This document shows, piece after piece, positions 62,964 to 64,000 of a stretch of 64,000 bases of DNA. Positions within the stretch are counted from its first letter, which is position 1. Each line of letters starts with the position of its first letter. Source of the DNA: Sphingomonas sp. LM7 (GTDB lineage Bacteria; Pseudomonadota; Alphaproteobacteria; Sphingomonadales; Sphingomonadaceae); NCBI RefSeq assembly GCF_002002925.1, contig NZ_CP019511.1, positions 1,364,001 to 1,428,000 on the forward strand. The letters run 5' to 3'. The notes beneath the pieces are model-generated. The model did not search any database. It was not told the DNA's origin and was given only the letters and a program-made list of their open reading frames with translations. A program made the position numbers and the translations under genes.

Positions 62964-64000
62964 ATGCCGACGATCATCGAAGTCGCCGCGATGGCCGGCG
63001 TGTCCACCGCCACGGTTTCCCGCGTGCTAAGCAGCCCCGAACGCGTGGCGGAACCGACCCGCCAGCGCGTTCTCGAGGTGGTACAGACGCTGGGCTATGC
63101 GCCCAACGTCGCGGCGCGGACATTGCGAACCTTGCGCGCCGCCAAGATCCTGCTGACCGTGCCCGACATCTCCAACCCGTTCTTCGCCAGCGTGATCCGC
63201 GGTGCGGAGGAAGCCGCGCGCGACGCCGGCTATGCAGTCGTCGTCGGCGACACCCGCCACGACCCGCAGGTAGAGGACCAATATGCCGAGATGCTGTCGC
63301 GCCGGGAAGTCGACGGGCTGATTTTCCTCGGGCATCGCCTGCCGGAAAGCCTGGGTGCGCTCCTCTCGCGGCAAGGCCCGGCGGCACCGATCGTCAACGG
63401 CTGCGAATACAGCCCGGAAATCGGCGTCCCCAGCGTGCATATCGACAATGCCGTGGCGAGCGACGACGCAGTCGAGCATCTGATCGCGCTAGGCCACCGC
63501 GACATCGGCATCATTACCGGACCGCCAATCAGCCCGATCAGCCGCGACCGCCTTGGCGGAGCACTCGGCGCCGCGACACGTCACGGCCTTCAGGATCGCC
63601 TGGAGGTGCGAACCGGCGACTATTCCGCGCGCGCGGCCTTCGACCAGGCCGTCGATCTGCTCGCCAGCAACGTCACTGCGATATTCTGCTTCAGCGACGA
63701 AATGGCGATGGGCGCGCTCAGCGCGATCAGCCGTGCCGGACTTTCCTGCCCGGGCGACGTCTCGGTCGTGGGTTTCGATGACCTTCCCTTTGCCTCGTTC
63801 TTCCAGCCCGCGCTTACCACCGTCGCCCAGCCTAAGGGGCTGATCGGGCGCCGGGCAGTCGAATTGCTGGTCGATATATTGCGCGGCACCGAGCACCCGA
63901 CGCGGCAAGTCACCCTGCCGCATGAGTTGGTCATCCGGGAAAGCACCGGCCCGGTCGGCGGCGGCTCGGCTCAGCCAGTCATCGCAGCGTCGCCGCAACC
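62964..64000 (+). CDS. LacI-family transcriptional regulator (3' end outside window)
   Basis: The frame runs to the window edge, 345 residues without a stop, so the gene is nearly complete. It opens with the LacI HTH (PTIIEVAAMAGVSTATVSRV, then LSSPERVAEPTRQRV, QTLGYAPNVAARTLR) followed by a periplasmic-binding-type effector domain (ILLTVPDISNPFFASVIRGA, CFSDEMAMGALSAI, VSVVGFDDLPFASFFQP). It probably represses the divergent glycoside operon until a sugar binds. ATG 62964 was chosen by homology of the HTH. Confidence 0.93.
   Translation, partial: MPTIIEVAAMAGVSTATVSRVLSSPERVAEPTRQRVLEVVQTLGYAPNVAARTLRTLRAAKILLTVPDISNPFFASVIRGAEEAARDAGYAVVVGDTRHDPQVEDQYAEMLSRREVDGLIFLGHRLPESLGALLSRQGPAAPIVNGCEYSPEIGVPSVHIDNAVASDDAVEHLIALGHRDIGIITGPPISPISRDRLGGALGAATRHGLQDRLEVRTGDYSARAAFDQAVDLLASNVTAIFCFSDEMAMGALSAISRAGLSCPGDVSVVGFDDLPFASFFQPALTTVAQPKGLIGRRAVELLVDILRGTEHPTRQVTLPHELVIRESTGPVGGGSAQPVIAASPQ

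Overview
The window is high-GC DNA from an alphaproteobacterium. TonB-dependent receptors of the DDNDIVVTAQ type, a periplasmic glycoside-oxidation operon, a bacteriophytochrome and the general codon use point to a sphingomonad (Sphingomonas or a close relative). This is inferred from gene content; there is no rRNA or other marker in the window. No tRNA, rRNA, CRISPR array or insertion sequence was seen.

Region 1 (1-11.8 kb, mostly + strand) is the end of a type III secretion cluster. The export genes sctU (partial), a fliO-like gene, sctQ, sctR, sctS and sctT are tightly overlapped and end with a LuxR-type HTH gene. They are followed by small secreted, filament-like or effector-like proteins and a LysM/CHAP/lysozyme peptidoglycan hydrolase. 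Four transcription units here are preceded by the same dyad, TAATCG-N3-CGATTA, which looks like an operator for a regulon.

Region 2 (11.8-23.7 kb) is housekeeping and signalling: a Tat-exported alpha/beta hydrolase, a decayed dienelactone hydrolase, a PAS histidine kinase, a beta-propeller histidine kinase with a NarL-type regulator, a secreted catalase-like peroxidase and the biotin genes bioF-bioD-bioA.

Region 3 (23.7-34.5 kb) holds the most novel locus. A 32-residue peptide gene, absent from the long-ORF set, has a C-terminus made almost only of Trp, Phe, Pro, Tyr and one Cys. Downstream of it lie a terminator hairpin, an exported NTF2-like protein, a PqqD-like/M50 membrane metallopeptidase and a TPR protein. 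Two TonB-dependent receptors and a PhoD-like phosphatase are encoded divergently. It resembles a RiPP (ribosomal peptide) locus without a recognised modifying enzyme.

Region 4 (34.6-51.4 kb) is an organosulfur island. A minus-strand operon (SsuA, two SsuC, SsuB, nitroreductase, two flavin monooxygenases) faces a plus-strand set (three DszB-like desulfinases, a sigma-54 activator, a class II aldolase-like protein, a DszA-like monooxygenase and a heterodimeric ABC exporter). Three sigma-54 promoters drive the units.

Region 5 (51.5-64 kb) has a bacteriophytochrome kinase and a nine-gene minus-strand operon: MFS transporter, TIM-barrel isomerases, Gfo/Idh/MocA, cytochrome c, DUF1080, gluconate-dehydrogenase-subunit-3-like and GMC oxidoreductase. 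It looks like a 3-keto-glycoside pathway, controlled by a divergent LacI-type repressor with a perfect operator between them.
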